Source of the DNA: DAMCAP01 sp964369265
GTDB taxonomy: Bacteria > Bacillota > Clostridia > Oscillospirales > Ruminococcaceae
Length of the DNA stretch: 17,091 nt
Reading direction: 5' to 3'
NCBI GenBank assembly: GCA_964369265.1
Contig: CAYJEV010000030.1
Span: 1-17,091, forward strand
Shown here: positions 6,894 through 14,278 of the stretch, one piece after another
Position numbering within the stretch: the stretch's first letter is position 1
Layout of the letters: every line of letters begins with the position of its first letter
Translations under genes and position numbers: made by a program
Notes under the pieces: generated by a model
The model's input: only the letters and a program-made list of their open reading frames with translations
Databases searched by the model: none
Told to the model about the DNA's origin: nothing

Positions 6894-8154
6894 GGAGAAT
6901 GTCATTCTTGCGATTGCGGGGCTTAAAGCTAATAAAATGCGTGCTTTGCTGACAATGCTTGGTATAATTATAGGTATTAGTTCAGTTATTGCTATCGTTA
7001 CTTTAGGGCAGGCTGTTTCTGATTCTATCGTTCAGTCCATGAATAGCCTTGGCGGAAGCACAATAGAAACATATGTTTCAGTTAGGCCTGATGAATATGG
7101 AAATGTTGATTATAGCAATGTGTATTACACTAACAGAGATTTCCTTTCAGTTGAGGCTGTTGAGGGGTTTATGAGGGAGTATCCTGAAAGCGTTTCGACA
7201 TGGTCGGTTGAAGACACTGTGGCAACTGGCGAGATAATTGAGGGTAGAAATTCAACCTCAGCAAAGCTAACAGGAACAATGCCTGGAAATATTGAGATTA
7301 AAAGCTTTGATATGGTAGCGGGCAGCTTTTTAACAGATGAAGATGTTGAAGGAGTGAAAGCTATTGGTGTTGTGCCGACAGAGCTAGTAGATGAGTTGTT
7401 TCCAAATAAGCAGTATCATGAAGTACTAGGAGAGAGGCTTAGAATCACAACACAAAATGGAGGATATGCCTTTTATATATCTGGTGTTTATAAGCTACAG
7501 CAAGATGCTTTCCAAAGCTTAATGATGGGACAGAGAGAACATCAAGTATATATACCTCTAACATTAGCACAACAGTATAATGGTTCGTACTTTACCAACC
7601 TACATTACGTAACCTTTAAGACAACACCAGCTGTGACGGATAATCAAGCTTTCTCTAATACAATTACAACATATTTCAATAACACATACTATAAAAGCAA
7701 CAAGCAGTTTTATGTTGAAGCTTATAGCATGGACACAATCATACAGCAATCAACCGATATGTTAGGAACTGTTAGTATAGTTATTAGCATAATAGCTGGG
7801 ATATCTTTGCTAGTTGGTGGTATTGGTGTAATGAATATAATGCTTGTTTCTGTAACCGAAAGAACTCGCGAAATTGGTACAAGAAAAGCCATAGGCGCAA
7901 CTAATACAGCCATTAGAATACAGTTTATAGTAGAATCTGTTATTATTTGCTTAATTGGAGGAGCGATAGGTATTTTACTTGGAGTCTCAATAGGTAGAAT
8001 TGCTTCTATTTTGCTCGGGTTCCCTGGTTGGCCAAGCTTAATTACTATAATTATAGCGGTTTCATTCTCGCTTGCAATTGGTGTTTTCTTTGGGTATTAC
8101 CCAGCGAATAAAGCTGCAATGCTTGACCCAATCGAAGCTTTAAGATATGAATAG
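6877..8154 (+). CDS. MacB/FtsX-type ABC transporter permease
   Basis: A 425-residue permease with MacB topology: one N-terminal transmembrane helix (about 19-45, MRALLTMLGIIIGISSVIAI), a large extracytoplasmic domain (about 46-290) and three C-terminal helices (about 295-325, 345-375, 388-412) forming the FtsX domain. The loop SVTERTREIGTRKAIGAT (about 326-343) is the family's cytoplasmic coupling signature. The gene overlaps the ATPase gene by 17 bases (ATG at 6877) or 11 bases (in-frame ATG at 6883). The GAGGGGG run is better placed for 6883, so the first two residues are uncertain. MacB proteins act as mechanotransmitters with an adaptor and move peptides, antibiotics or lipids; the substrate here is not indicated. 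Confidence 0.93.
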   Translation: MVMHFKENVILAIAGLKANKMRALLTMLGIIIGISSVIAIVTLGQAVSDSIVQSMNSLGGSTIETYVSVRPDEYGNVDYSNVYYTNRDFLSVEAVEGFMREYPESVSTWSVEDTVATGEIIEGRNSTSAKLTGTMPGNIEIKSFDMVAGSFLTDEDVEGVKAIGVVPTELVDELFPNKQYHEVLGERLRITTQNGGYAFYISGVYKLQQDAFQSLMMGQREHQVYIPLTLAQQYNGSYFTNLHYVTFKTTPAVTDNQAFSNTITTYFNNTYYKSNKQFYVEAYSMDTIIQQSTDMLGTVSIVISIIAGISLLVGGIGVMNIMLVSVTERTREIGTRKAIGATNTAIRIQFIVESVIICLIGGAIGILLGVSIGRIASILLGFPGWPSLITIIIAVSFSLAIGVFFGYYPANKAAMLDPIEALRYE

Positions 8155-8185
8155 AACTAATATCTAAAGCGATGATATTTAAACG

Positions 8186-8230
8186 AAAACAGTCACTACA
8201 CATTATGCAAAGTGTGTGGTGACTGTTTTT
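8186..8230 (+). terminator. Strong intrinsic terminator ending the exporter operon
   Basis: A 17-base-pair stem with one G-U pair (8186-8202 with 8213-8229, 10-base loop) ends in TTTTT (8226-8230). It lies 31 bases past the permease stop and can also work in reverse. Confidence 0.9.
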
Positions 8231-8297
8231 GCTAGATAGTATATGTACGATTTAATGATTTAAAATTATTAGCGAGCAAATGCTGAAAGAAAACTCA

Positions 8298-8326
8298 TTG
8301 TGTTTTGCTAATATTTAGGCTATAAT
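8298..8326 (+). promoter_or_regulatory. Promoter of the uncharacterised gene at 8356
   Basis: TTGTGT (8298-8303), a 17-base spacer and a perfect TATAAT (8321-8326) form a good housekeeping-type promoter. The predicted start leaves a leader of about 22 bases, which contains an AGAGGTGAG ribosome site. Confidence 0.7.
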
Positions 8327-8355
8327 TAACTAAAAGCGATTAGAGGTGAGAATAT

Positions 8356-9252
8356 ATGCAAAAAGTATATTATAAGCAAAAGGTATATGGGAAGGCTATT
8401 TTTGGAATTATAAAGAATGGTGGGTATCACTTAACCGATATTGGTGTTTATGAAAATGGAGTGGTTTCTGCTTGGGATAGCTATTCTCTTGAGGAGTTTG
8501 AAAAGAAAATTGGTAGATGGGTTGTTCCATCTGTTCCTGTTGGCGAGTTTTTATTGGGATTTTTTATTGAAGATGCAAAATGGCTTTACAATACAGATAC
8601 ATATATGAATTTTATTATTGATATAGTGAAGTCTATGAATAGCGAGCTTGCTAATTTTTACAAACCGACAAAAGAGGAGATAGAGCGAAGGGCTAGTTCA
8701 AGAGTAAAATATATAGGCAGCCCAATATTTTCTAAAGAAAAGCAGTGGGAGCATAAAGATGGAAAATCCGAGAGATGCTATTATAGAGAAGAGGGTAGTC
8801 TTTATCTAACAAGAATGATCTTTAATAAAGATAAAACCATATATATAGAAAAGGCAGATAAATATTATAGCATTGAAGAAATAGAAGAGCTAGTAAAAGC
8901 GAATATAGTAGACTATAAGCCAAAGAAAAATGAATGGATTATAATAGAAAGTTTAGGCGAAATACTGCCGAATTTAGAGAAATCGACTTTTAAATATAAA
9001 GCTAGTGCAGACTTCATTTACAATATTAAAGATACTTACAATAGCTTTTGTCTTGGCGAAAACAGCCTTAACAAATGCAGAAATTTATACCACGAATACT
9101 TGGCAAGCCCATCTGAACGCTTAAGAAATGCTCTAAAGGAAGCTTATGAAGCTGTGCCAGAAATTAAAAGATTTTGTCTAGGTGATATGGACACAAGGGA
9201 TAGCGATTTTATTAGAATAATATATCATCCCGAAGATAAGAGGGAAGTGTAA
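8356..9252 (+). CDS. Uncharacterised protein, probably two-domain
   Basis: A 298-residue soluble protein that I cannot assign to a named family. There is no signal peptide and no transmembrane segment. The N-terminal part (about 1-100) has IYVYENG-like and aromatic-rich patterns: TDIGVYENGVVSAWDSYSLEEF (27-48) and GRWVVPSVPVGE (53-64). The middle (about 105-215) is charged. The C-terminal part (about 236-298) has LYHEYLASPSERLRNALKEA (244-263) then YEAVPEIKRFCLGDMDTRDSD (264-284). From memory, similar N-terminal 'YENG..W' and C-terminal 'AYEAVPE...LGDMD.KD' segments recur in hypothetical proteins of Firmicutes; this is unverified. It is transcribed alone from its own promoter between two terminators. 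Codon use looks like its neighbours. No function is proposed. Confidence 0.85.
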   Translation: MQKVYYKQKVYGKAIFGIIKNGGYHLTDIGVYENGVVSAWDSYSLEEFEKKIGRWVVPSVPVGEFLLGFFIEDAKWLYNTDTYMNFIIDIVKSMNSELANFYKPTKEEIERRASSRVKYIGSPIFSKEKQWEHKDGKSERCYYREEGSLYLTRMIFNKDKTIYIEKADKYYSIEEIEELVKANIVDYKPKKNEWIIIESLGEILPNLEKSTFKYKASADFIYNIKDTYNSFCLGENSLNKCRNLYHEYLASPSERLRNALKEAYEAVPEIKRFCLGDMDTRDSDFIRIIYHPEDKREV

Positions 9253-9339
9253 AAATAACCTCTATTGCGTTTCGATTTTTAAAGTGAAGAGTGATAGAAT
9301 ATAATTTTCAATCTTCATTTTCACTAAATCTAACAAAAA

Positions 9340-9377
9340 TAAACCGATATGAAGCATTTTAACTTCATATCGGTTTA
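9340..9377. terminator. Bidirectional terminator between convergent units
   Basis: A perfect 15-base-pair stem (9340-9354 with 9363-9377, 8-base loop). The minus-strand reading gives the better T-rich tail (TTTATTTTTG), so it may end the lpdA transcript. On the plus strand the tail is interrupted (ACTATTTATTTTATT) but usable for the gene at 8356. Confidence 0.7.
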
Positions 9378-9405
9378 CTATTTATTTTATTAAGGAGTGT
9401 TTAAG

Positions 9406-9498
9406 GTGATTGAATTCCCGTTATATGGACGATTATATCAAAATTATGATATAATAATTGCAAAGCAATTATCATATACCTCGCAGGGGCGATTTTGA
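9406..9498 (+). other. Possible tiny ORF or gene remnant with a good ribosome site
   Basis: AAGGAG (9392-9397) is placed 8 bases before a GTG that opens a 30-codon frame ending at TGA 9496-9498. The first codons read MIEFPLYGRLYQNYD; from the seventh or so onward the frame runs into the repeat element described at 9425-9577. I see no promoter and no recognisable product. It may be the 5' stub of a gene interrupted by the repeat, or chance. Confidence 0.25.
9425..9455. repeat. Palindromic repeat unit, copy A (11-base deletion form)
   Basis: This 31-base unit begins ATGGAC and contains the arms ATTATATCA (9432-9440) and TGATATAAT (9447-9455). It matches copy B (9536-9577) at 30 of 31 positions if an 11-base insertion in copy B is skipped. 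A second hairpin, AATTGC-AAA-GCAATT (9456-9470), follows directly. Confidence 0.75.
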
Positions 9499-9535
9499 TG
9501 TCCGTTTTGCTCGCCATAAATGGCAACCACAAAAC

Positions 9536-9580
9536 ATGGACAATTATATCAAAATTTTTGCAAAATTATGATATAATTGT
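9536..9580. repeat. Palindromic repeat unit, copy B, overlapping the end of lpdA
   Basis: The 42-base unit (9536-9577) is the same as copy A plus 11 bases. It folds into a 19-base-pair hairpin with one mismatch (9540-9558 with 9562-9580, 3-base loop). The last three lpdA codons and the stop (9566-9577 on the minus strand) lie entirely inside it. Between copies A and B, GTCC-GTTTTG (9501-9510 area) can pair with CAAAAC-AT-GGAC (9530-9541 area) around GCCATAAATGGC, so the whole 9425-9580 stretch is highly structured. Confidence 0.75.
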
Positions 9581-10906
9581 TTCGCTCACTGTTGGGTGAG
9601 GGAAGATAGTATGCTCTATTGAAGTGACAGTCACACCATTAGCGATGGCAGCGGCAATTCCACCAATCATTTCGCCAGCATGTGAACACATCAAAACAGC
9701 ACCTAATAGCTTATCGTTATTAGCATCGGATATCAGCTTTACAAAGCCTCTATCAGCGCCTTCAATAACTGATTTACCATTCGAAGAAGTTAGCTTTTTG
9801 CTAGACTTAACCTCAATGCCCTTAGTCTTAGCCTCATCAGCCATTAAACCAACACAAGCTATCTCAGGATCAGTAAACACACAAGATGGTATTAAAGACA
9901 TATCTTTTTCGTTCTTGCCTTCGTAGTTTAAGCCGACAAAGTTAGCTCCTTGCGCTTCTGCTACATGGGCTAGCTGAACACCACCAAGCACAACATCGCC
10001 AATAGCATAAATGCCCTCGACAGCTGTTTGGTAGTTATCATCAATAGGTATATATCCTCTTTGCATATTTAGTTCAAGACCCTCAGAAAATAGATTGTCT
10101 GTGTTAGGAGTTCTTCCTGTGCATACAAGCACTTTTTCAGCTTTGACAGTTGACACCTCATCTTTGCGCTTAAATGTGCATAGCACCTCGCCATCAACCT
10201 GCTCTAGTGAAGATACTAAAGCATCTGTGTGTATAGCGATGTTGCGTTTTTTGAATATCATAGATAAGCTTTGTCCAACTTCTTTGTCTAATAGTGGTAG
10301 CAATCTAGGCATTGCCTCAATTACTGTAACTTCGCAACCAAGTCTGTTATAAACTTGTGCAAATTCAACTCCAATTACACCGCCGCCAATAATAACAAGG
10401 CTCTTACAATCAACAGCATTTTCTAAGAAATAATCGCTGTTATGAACATTGTTCTCTTTGATGCCAGGTATCGGAGGTTGTGCTGGACGGCTTCCTGTTG
10501 CAATTAAGATTTTGTCGGCAGAGTAGCTTTCGCCATTGACTTCAACAATCCCTTTTGCTTTAACAGTTGCCCTAGCATTTACATACTCAATCTTAGCCTT
10601 ACTAACTAAGCCTTTAATGCCATCTCTTAGTTTTGAAACTGTGTCGCAAGTATTTTGGAACATTTTATCAATGTCATATGTAACGTTACTAGCGGATACG
10701 CCAACTTCTTCGCCACACACAGCCTCATGATATACTTTAGAGCTTCTTAAAAGTGATTTTGTTGGAATACAGCCTCTATTAAGGCAGGTTCCGCCAAGCT
10801 CGCTTTGCTCAAACAAAGCAACTGATTTTGACAGCTTGGCCGCATGAAGTGCAGCTATATATCCGCCTGGACCTCCACCAATTACTATAAGATCAAAATG
10901 TTTCAT
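9566..10906 (-). CDS. lpdA: Dihydrolipoamide dehydrogenase (glycine cleavage L-protein)
   Basis: A 446-residue FAD flavoprotein that reoxidises the dihydrolipoyl arm of the H-protein with NAD+. The FAD-binding motif IGGGPGGY (9-16), the redox disulfide in GGTCLNRGCIPTK (Cys41, Cys46), the NAD-binding GGGVIGVEFA near 175, and AIGDV are present. The C-terminal catalytic pair is His437 and Glu442 in HPTVSE. I start at the ATG at 10906, placed 6 bases after GGAGG; the in-frame ATG at 10918 is fused to that ribosome site. The protein stops four residues after HPTVSE, whereas most relatives continue for about ten or more, and the final Ile-Ile-Ser-stop is encoded by a palindromic repeat. It is the last gene of the gcv operon, consistent with the L-protein role, although the same enzyme may serve 2-oxoacid complexes. 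Confidence 0.95.
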   Translation of the reverse strand: MKHFDLIVIGGGPGGYIAALHAAKLSKSVALFEQSELGGTCLNRGCIPTKSLLRSSKVYHEAVCGEEVGVSASNVTYDIDKMFQNTCDTVSKLRDGIKGLVSKAKIEYVNARATVKAKGIVEVNGESYSADKILIATGSRPAQPPIPGIKENNVHNSDYFLENAVDCKSLVIIGGGVIGVEFAQVYNRLGCEVTVIEAMPRLLPLLDKEVGQSLSMIFKKRNIAIHTDALVSSLEQVDGEVLCTFKRKDEVSTVKAEKVLVCTGRTPNTDNLFSEGLELNMQRGYIPIDDNYQTAVEGIYAIGDVVLGGVQLAHVAEAQGANFVGLNYEGKNEKDMSLIPSCVFTDPEIACVGLMADEAKTKGIEVKSSKKLTSSNGKSVIEGADRGFVKLISDANNDKLLGAVLMCSHAGEMIGGIAAAIANGVTVTSIEHTIFPHPTVSETIIS

Positions 10907-10941
10907 TTTGTCCTCCATATTAAATTAAACTCATAATTTCG

Positions 10942-10984
10942 CCTTTTTTCGGTTGCTTATTAGGCAACCGAAAAAAGGTTTTTT
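10942..10984 (+). terminator. Hairpin between gcvPB and lpdA, terminator-like on the plus strand
   Basis: A perfect 15-base-pair stem (10942-10956 with 10964-10978, 7-base loop) is followed by TTTTTT (10979-10984) only when read on the plus strand, where no gene lies upstream. On the minus (operon) strand it is followed by GCGAAATTA and lacks a U-tract. It may therefore stop antisense transcription or act as an mRNA processing or stability structure inside the operon. Confidence 0.6.
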
Positions 10985-11002
10985 AAATAGAAAGTCTGAA
11001 AA

Positions 11003-12433
11003 TTAGAATTCAAACTTTAGCTTTGGATTTCTAGCTGCACCAACCTCATCAGGTCTGCCAATTGGAGTTGTGGTTGGGGAAGCATGAAGAGCTTCTGGAT
11101 TAGTACGAGCTTTCTCTAGAAGGGAAATGATAACATCGCAAGCTAAATCTAAAGTTTCTTTAGCTTCAGTTTCAGTTGGCTCAATCATTAAAGCTTCTTT
11201 TACAATAAGAGGGAAGTACATTGTTGGTGGATGCATTTTGTAGTCAAGCATGGACTTAGCAACATCTAAAGCAGAAACACCAGTTTCTTTCTTTAAGTCT
11301 TCTAGCGACATTACAAACTCATGCATGCAAAACTTAGGTCCAACAATTTTGCAATGCGGCTCTAAACGCTTTTTCATGTAGTTAGCATTTAAAACAGCAA
11401 GCTCAGAAGCTTGCCTTAGGCCTTCTGCTCCAAGCGTTGCGATATAGCAAAGCGCTCTTAGTGAAATAGCAAAGTTGCCATAGAAATTCTTAACACGACC
11501 AATGCTCTTCTCAGCATTATCAAACTTAAATCCGTCATCTGTTTTAACAACATGTGTTATTGGAAGGAAAGGCTTTAGTATATTCTTAACGCCAACAGAA
11601 CCTGAACCAGGTCCACCACCACCATGAGGTGTAGACATAGTTTTGTGTAGATTTAAGTGAATAACATCAAATCCCATATCACCAGGACGAACGATTCCCA
11701 TAATAGCGTTTAGGTTAGCTCCATCGTAGTAGTTAAGTCCGCCAGCTTTGTGTATAATGTCTGTGATTTCAAGAATGTTCTTATCAAAAATACCAAGTGT
11801 GCTTGGGTTTGTTAGCATAAGGCCAGCAGTTGTATCATCAACAGCAGCACGAAGCTTCTCAACATCAACACTTCCATCTTCAGCAGAAGGGATATTAACA
11901 ACTGTATACCCTAACATTGAAGTTGTTGCTGGGTTAGTACCATGCGCAGAGTCTGGAACAATAATTTTTGTTCTTTTAAAATCCCCTCTTGAGTGATGGT
12001 AAGCTTTAATTAGAAGAATGCCAGTAAGCTCTCCATGCGCTCCAGCAGCTGGTTGGAAAGTAACAGCATCCATTCCAGTAACTTCGCCAATTAGCCTCTC
12101 AGCGTCAGCTAGAGCCTCCATACAGCCTTGCATAGTTGAAGCAGGTTGTAGTGGGTGAACGTTAGCAAAGCCAGATAGGGAAGCTAGCTCTTCGTGAATA
12201 GCTGGGTTATATTTCATTGTACAGCTACCTAGCGGATAGAAGCCATTATTTACACCATGTACTTGCTCAGCAAGCTCTGTGTAGTGGCGGCTGATATCTA
12301 TTTCAGATAGGGCTGGTAGAGGTAATGTGCTTTGTCTTTTTAGGAAAGATGGTATTTCTCTAGCTGGTACGTCAGAGTTTGGCACTACTGAACAATATCT
12401 TCCCTCATGTGATTTTTCAAAAGATAACTTCAT
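11003..12433 (-). CDS. gcvPB: Glycine dehydrogenase (decarboxylating) subunit 2
   Basis: A 475-residue subunit corresponding to the C-terminal, PLP-binding half of the P-protein. With GcvPA it decarboxylates glycine and passes the aminomethyl group to the lipoyl arm of GcvH. The PLP lysine is Lys264 in HLNLHKTMSTPHGGGGPGSG. Other family segments are YPLGSCTMKYNP (66-77), FQPAAGAHGEL (126-136), DSAHGTNPAT (161-170) and TNPSTLGIF (208-216). I place the start at the ATG at 12433, 7 bases after AAGGAGGTG; an in-frame codon at 12460 is poorly supported. Only one base separates the gcvPA stop from this ATG, so translation is probably coupled, giving equal amounts of the two subunits. Confidence 0.96.
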   Translation of the reverse strand: MKLSFEKSHEGRYCSVVPNSDVPAREIPSFLKRQSTLPLPALSEIDISRHYTELAEQVHGVNNGFYPLGSCTMKYNPAIHEELASLSGFANVHPLQPASTMQGCMEALADAERLIGEVTGMDAVTFQPAAGAHGELTGILLIKAYHHSRGDFKRTKIIVPDSAHGTNPATTSMLGYTVVNIPSAEDGSVDVEKLRAAVDDTTAGLMLTNPSTLGIFDKNILEITDIIHKAGGLNYYDGANLNAIMGIVRPGDMGFDVIHLNLHKTMSTPHGGGGPGSGSVGVKNILKPFLPITHVVKTDDGFKFDNAEKSIGRVKNFYGNFAISLRALCYIATLGAEGLRQASELAVLNANYMKKRLEPHCKIVGPKFCMHEFVMSLEDLKKETGVSALDVAKSMLDYKMHPPTMYFPLIVKEALMIEPTETEAKETLDLACDVIISLLEKARTNPEALHASPTTTPIGRPDEVGAARNPKLKFEF

Positions 12434-12434
12434 A

Positions 12435-13745
12435 CTATAACACCTCCTTGATAGCAACAATTAAATCATCTATTTGTTTTTTAGTGTTCTTTTCAGTCGC
12501 ACACCATAATAAGCCACCCTCAACCTCAAGTCCACCTAAAATGCCTTTTTCGCACAGAGATTTAAGTAGAGTTTTTTTGTCAACTGGGCAGGTAGTAACA
12601 AACTCATGGAAGAACTCGCCATTGTTAACAAGCTCAAATCCTGGCAGTTTTGTTAGCTCCTCAGCAAGATAATGTGCCTTATCATAGCAAAGCATAGCAG
12701 TTTCTTGCATGCCTTTTTTACCCATAGTAGTCATGTAAACAGCAGCAGTCATAGCGCAAAGAGCTTGGTTAGAGCAGATGTTGCTTGAAGACTTTTCTCT
12801 TCTAATATGTTGCTCTCTTGCTTGTAGTGTTAGAACAAAGCAACGATTGCCCTTTGAATCAACTGTTTCGCCAGCAATTCTGCCTGGTAGCTTTCTGGAT
12901 AAAGCAGACTTACACGCCATAAAGCCAAGGTAAGGTCCGCCGAAGGATAGAGGCATACCAAGAGGTTGACCTTCACCAACAGCGATGTCAGCATCGCACT
13001 CGCCAGCTGTTGTTATAACCGCCGCTGCAATTGGATTAACGCCCATAATAAATTTTGCACCAACTGCATGTGTGATTTCAGCTATTTTTTTACAGTCTTC
13101 AATTAGTCCGTTGTAGTTTAGTTGCTCAACATACACACAAGCATCAGCCTTAGTTAATATTTCAGCTAGTTTGTCTGTGTCTGTTAATGCATTTTTGGGC
13201 TCAATAACTATTAGCTCCATTTCATTTCCGAAGCAATAAGTCTTAATAACTTCAAGTGTGCTTGGATTAACAGTGCCAGAAACAACAATACGATTTCTGC
13301 CTCTATCTCTGCACATTGCAGTTGCTTCAGCAGCAGCAGTTGCTCCATCATATACAGAAGCATTTGAAGCATCCATACCTGTTAGAGAACATATCATAGT
13401 TTGGTATTCGAAGATGCTTTGCAGAATGCCTTGGCTGATTTCAGCTTGATAAGGAGTATAGGCTGTTACAAACTCTTCTTTCGCTGTAACTCTCTTAACG
13501 ATAGATGGTATGTAGTGGTTATATGCGCCAGCTCCTCTAAAGATTGAGCTGTAAACTTTATTTTTGTTAGCAAGCCCTGAAATGTAGTCAACAAGCTCTG
13601 GCTCACTCATTCCAGCCTCCATATTAAGTTTTGAAAGAAGAAGATTGGCAGGAACATCTTCAAAAAGCTCAATTGGTGATTTAATATTTAGAAAAGATAG
13701 CATTTCTGAGATTTGCTCATTAGTTGATGGTATATAGTTTCCCAT
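12435..13745 (-). CDS. gcvPA: Glycine dehydrogenase (decarboxylating) subunit 1
   Basis: A 436-residue subunit, the N-terminal half of P-protein in organisms with split GcvP. It pairs with GcvPB to form the active decarboxylase. Recognisable segments are GAGAYNHYIPSIVKRV (71-86), EFVTAYTPYQAEISQGILQS (92-111), YQTMICSLTGMDASNASVYDGATAAAEA (114-141) and the FGGPYLGF (near 268-275) stretch. AGGAGG lies 5 bases before the ATG. The gap to gcvH (128 bases) is long for this operon. The stop codon nearly touches the gcvPB start. Length is normal and no defect is seen. Confidence 0.96.
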   Translation of the reverse strand: MGNYIPSTNEQISEMLSFLNIKSPIELFEDVPANLLLSKLNMEAGMSEPELVDYISGLANKNKVYSSIFRGAGAYNHYIPSIVKRVTAKEEFVTAYTPYQAEISQGILQSIFEYQTMICSLTGMDASNASVYDGATAAAEATAMCRDRGRNRIVVSGTVNPSTLEVIKTYCFGNEMELIVIEPKNALTDTDKLAEILTKADACVYVEQLNYNGLIEDCKKIAEITHAVGAKFIMGVNPIAAAVITTAGECDADIAVGEGQPLGMPLSFGGPYLGFMACKSALSRKLPGRIAGETVDSKGNRCFVLTLQAREQHIRREKSSSNICSNQALCAMTAAVYMTTMGKKGMQETAMLCYDKAHYLAEELTKLPGFELVNNGEFFHEFVTTCPVDKKTLLKSLCEKGILGGLEVEGGLLWCATEKNTKKQIDDLIVAIKEVL

Positions 13746-13873
13746 ATTGTCCTCCTATAAAAATAAGGAGCAAACATAAAGAATAAAATACAATGCGCTT
13801 AATTTATAAAACTCATTACTATATTTTTCTTAATTGTTCTCTCCTTTATTAAATTAAATTTTAGTTATGTTAA

Positions 13874-14254
13874 TTAGTTTTGGTTGTTGCAGAACTCTTC
13901 ATATTCTTCTGCTGTTAGTAGCTCTTCATAAGCAGAAACATCAGTTAACTTGATTAACCATGCAGTGTATGGAGTTTGGTTAATGCTCTCTGGTGCGTCT
14001 AATAGCTCTTCATTAACTGCAGCAACATTACCAGTCGCTGGGCAGAATAGATCAGATACAGCCTTAACGCTCTCAACATCGCCAAATACTTCGCCAGCTA
14101 CAACTTCGTCGCCTTCGGATGGTAGGTTAACGAAAACAAGGTCGCCTAGTTGATCTTGTGCAAAGTCAGTTAAGCCGATCTTTACTTCGCCATTTCCTAA
14201 GTCTTCAACCCATTCGTGGGACTTGCTATACTTTAAGTTTTGTGGATTATTCAT
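13874..14254 (-). CDS. gcvH: Glycine cleavage system H-protein
   Basis: A 126-residue lipoyl carrier that shuttles the aminomethyl group from P- to T-protein. The lipoylation lysine is Lys64 in the motif GDVESVKAVSDLF (58-70). The N-terminal YSKSHEWV (9-16) and C-terminal segments INQTPYTAWLIKL (near 91-103) are typical, and the length is normal. AAAGGAGA lies 8 bases before the ATG. It begins 24 bases after the gcvT stop. No lipoate ligase or lipoyl synthase gene is in the window, so lipoylation must come from elsewhere. Confidence 0.97.
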   Translation of the reverse strand: MNNPQNLKYSKSHEWVEDLGNGEVKIGLTDFAQDQLGDLVFVNLPSEGDEVVAGEVFGDVESVKAVSDLFCPATGNVAAVNEELLDAPESINQTPYTAWLIKLTDVSAYEELLTAEEYEEFCNNQN

Positions 14255-14278
14255 GATAATTTTCTCCTTTAAATTTAA

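Noticed and set aside
9425..9580. A CRISPR array
   Set aside because: There are only two repeat copies, internally palindromic, with one large indel and no further regular spacing or cas genes.
9425..9580. A full insertion sequence
   Set aside because: No transposase frame is present, and the terminal sequences are in direct rather than inverted orientation.
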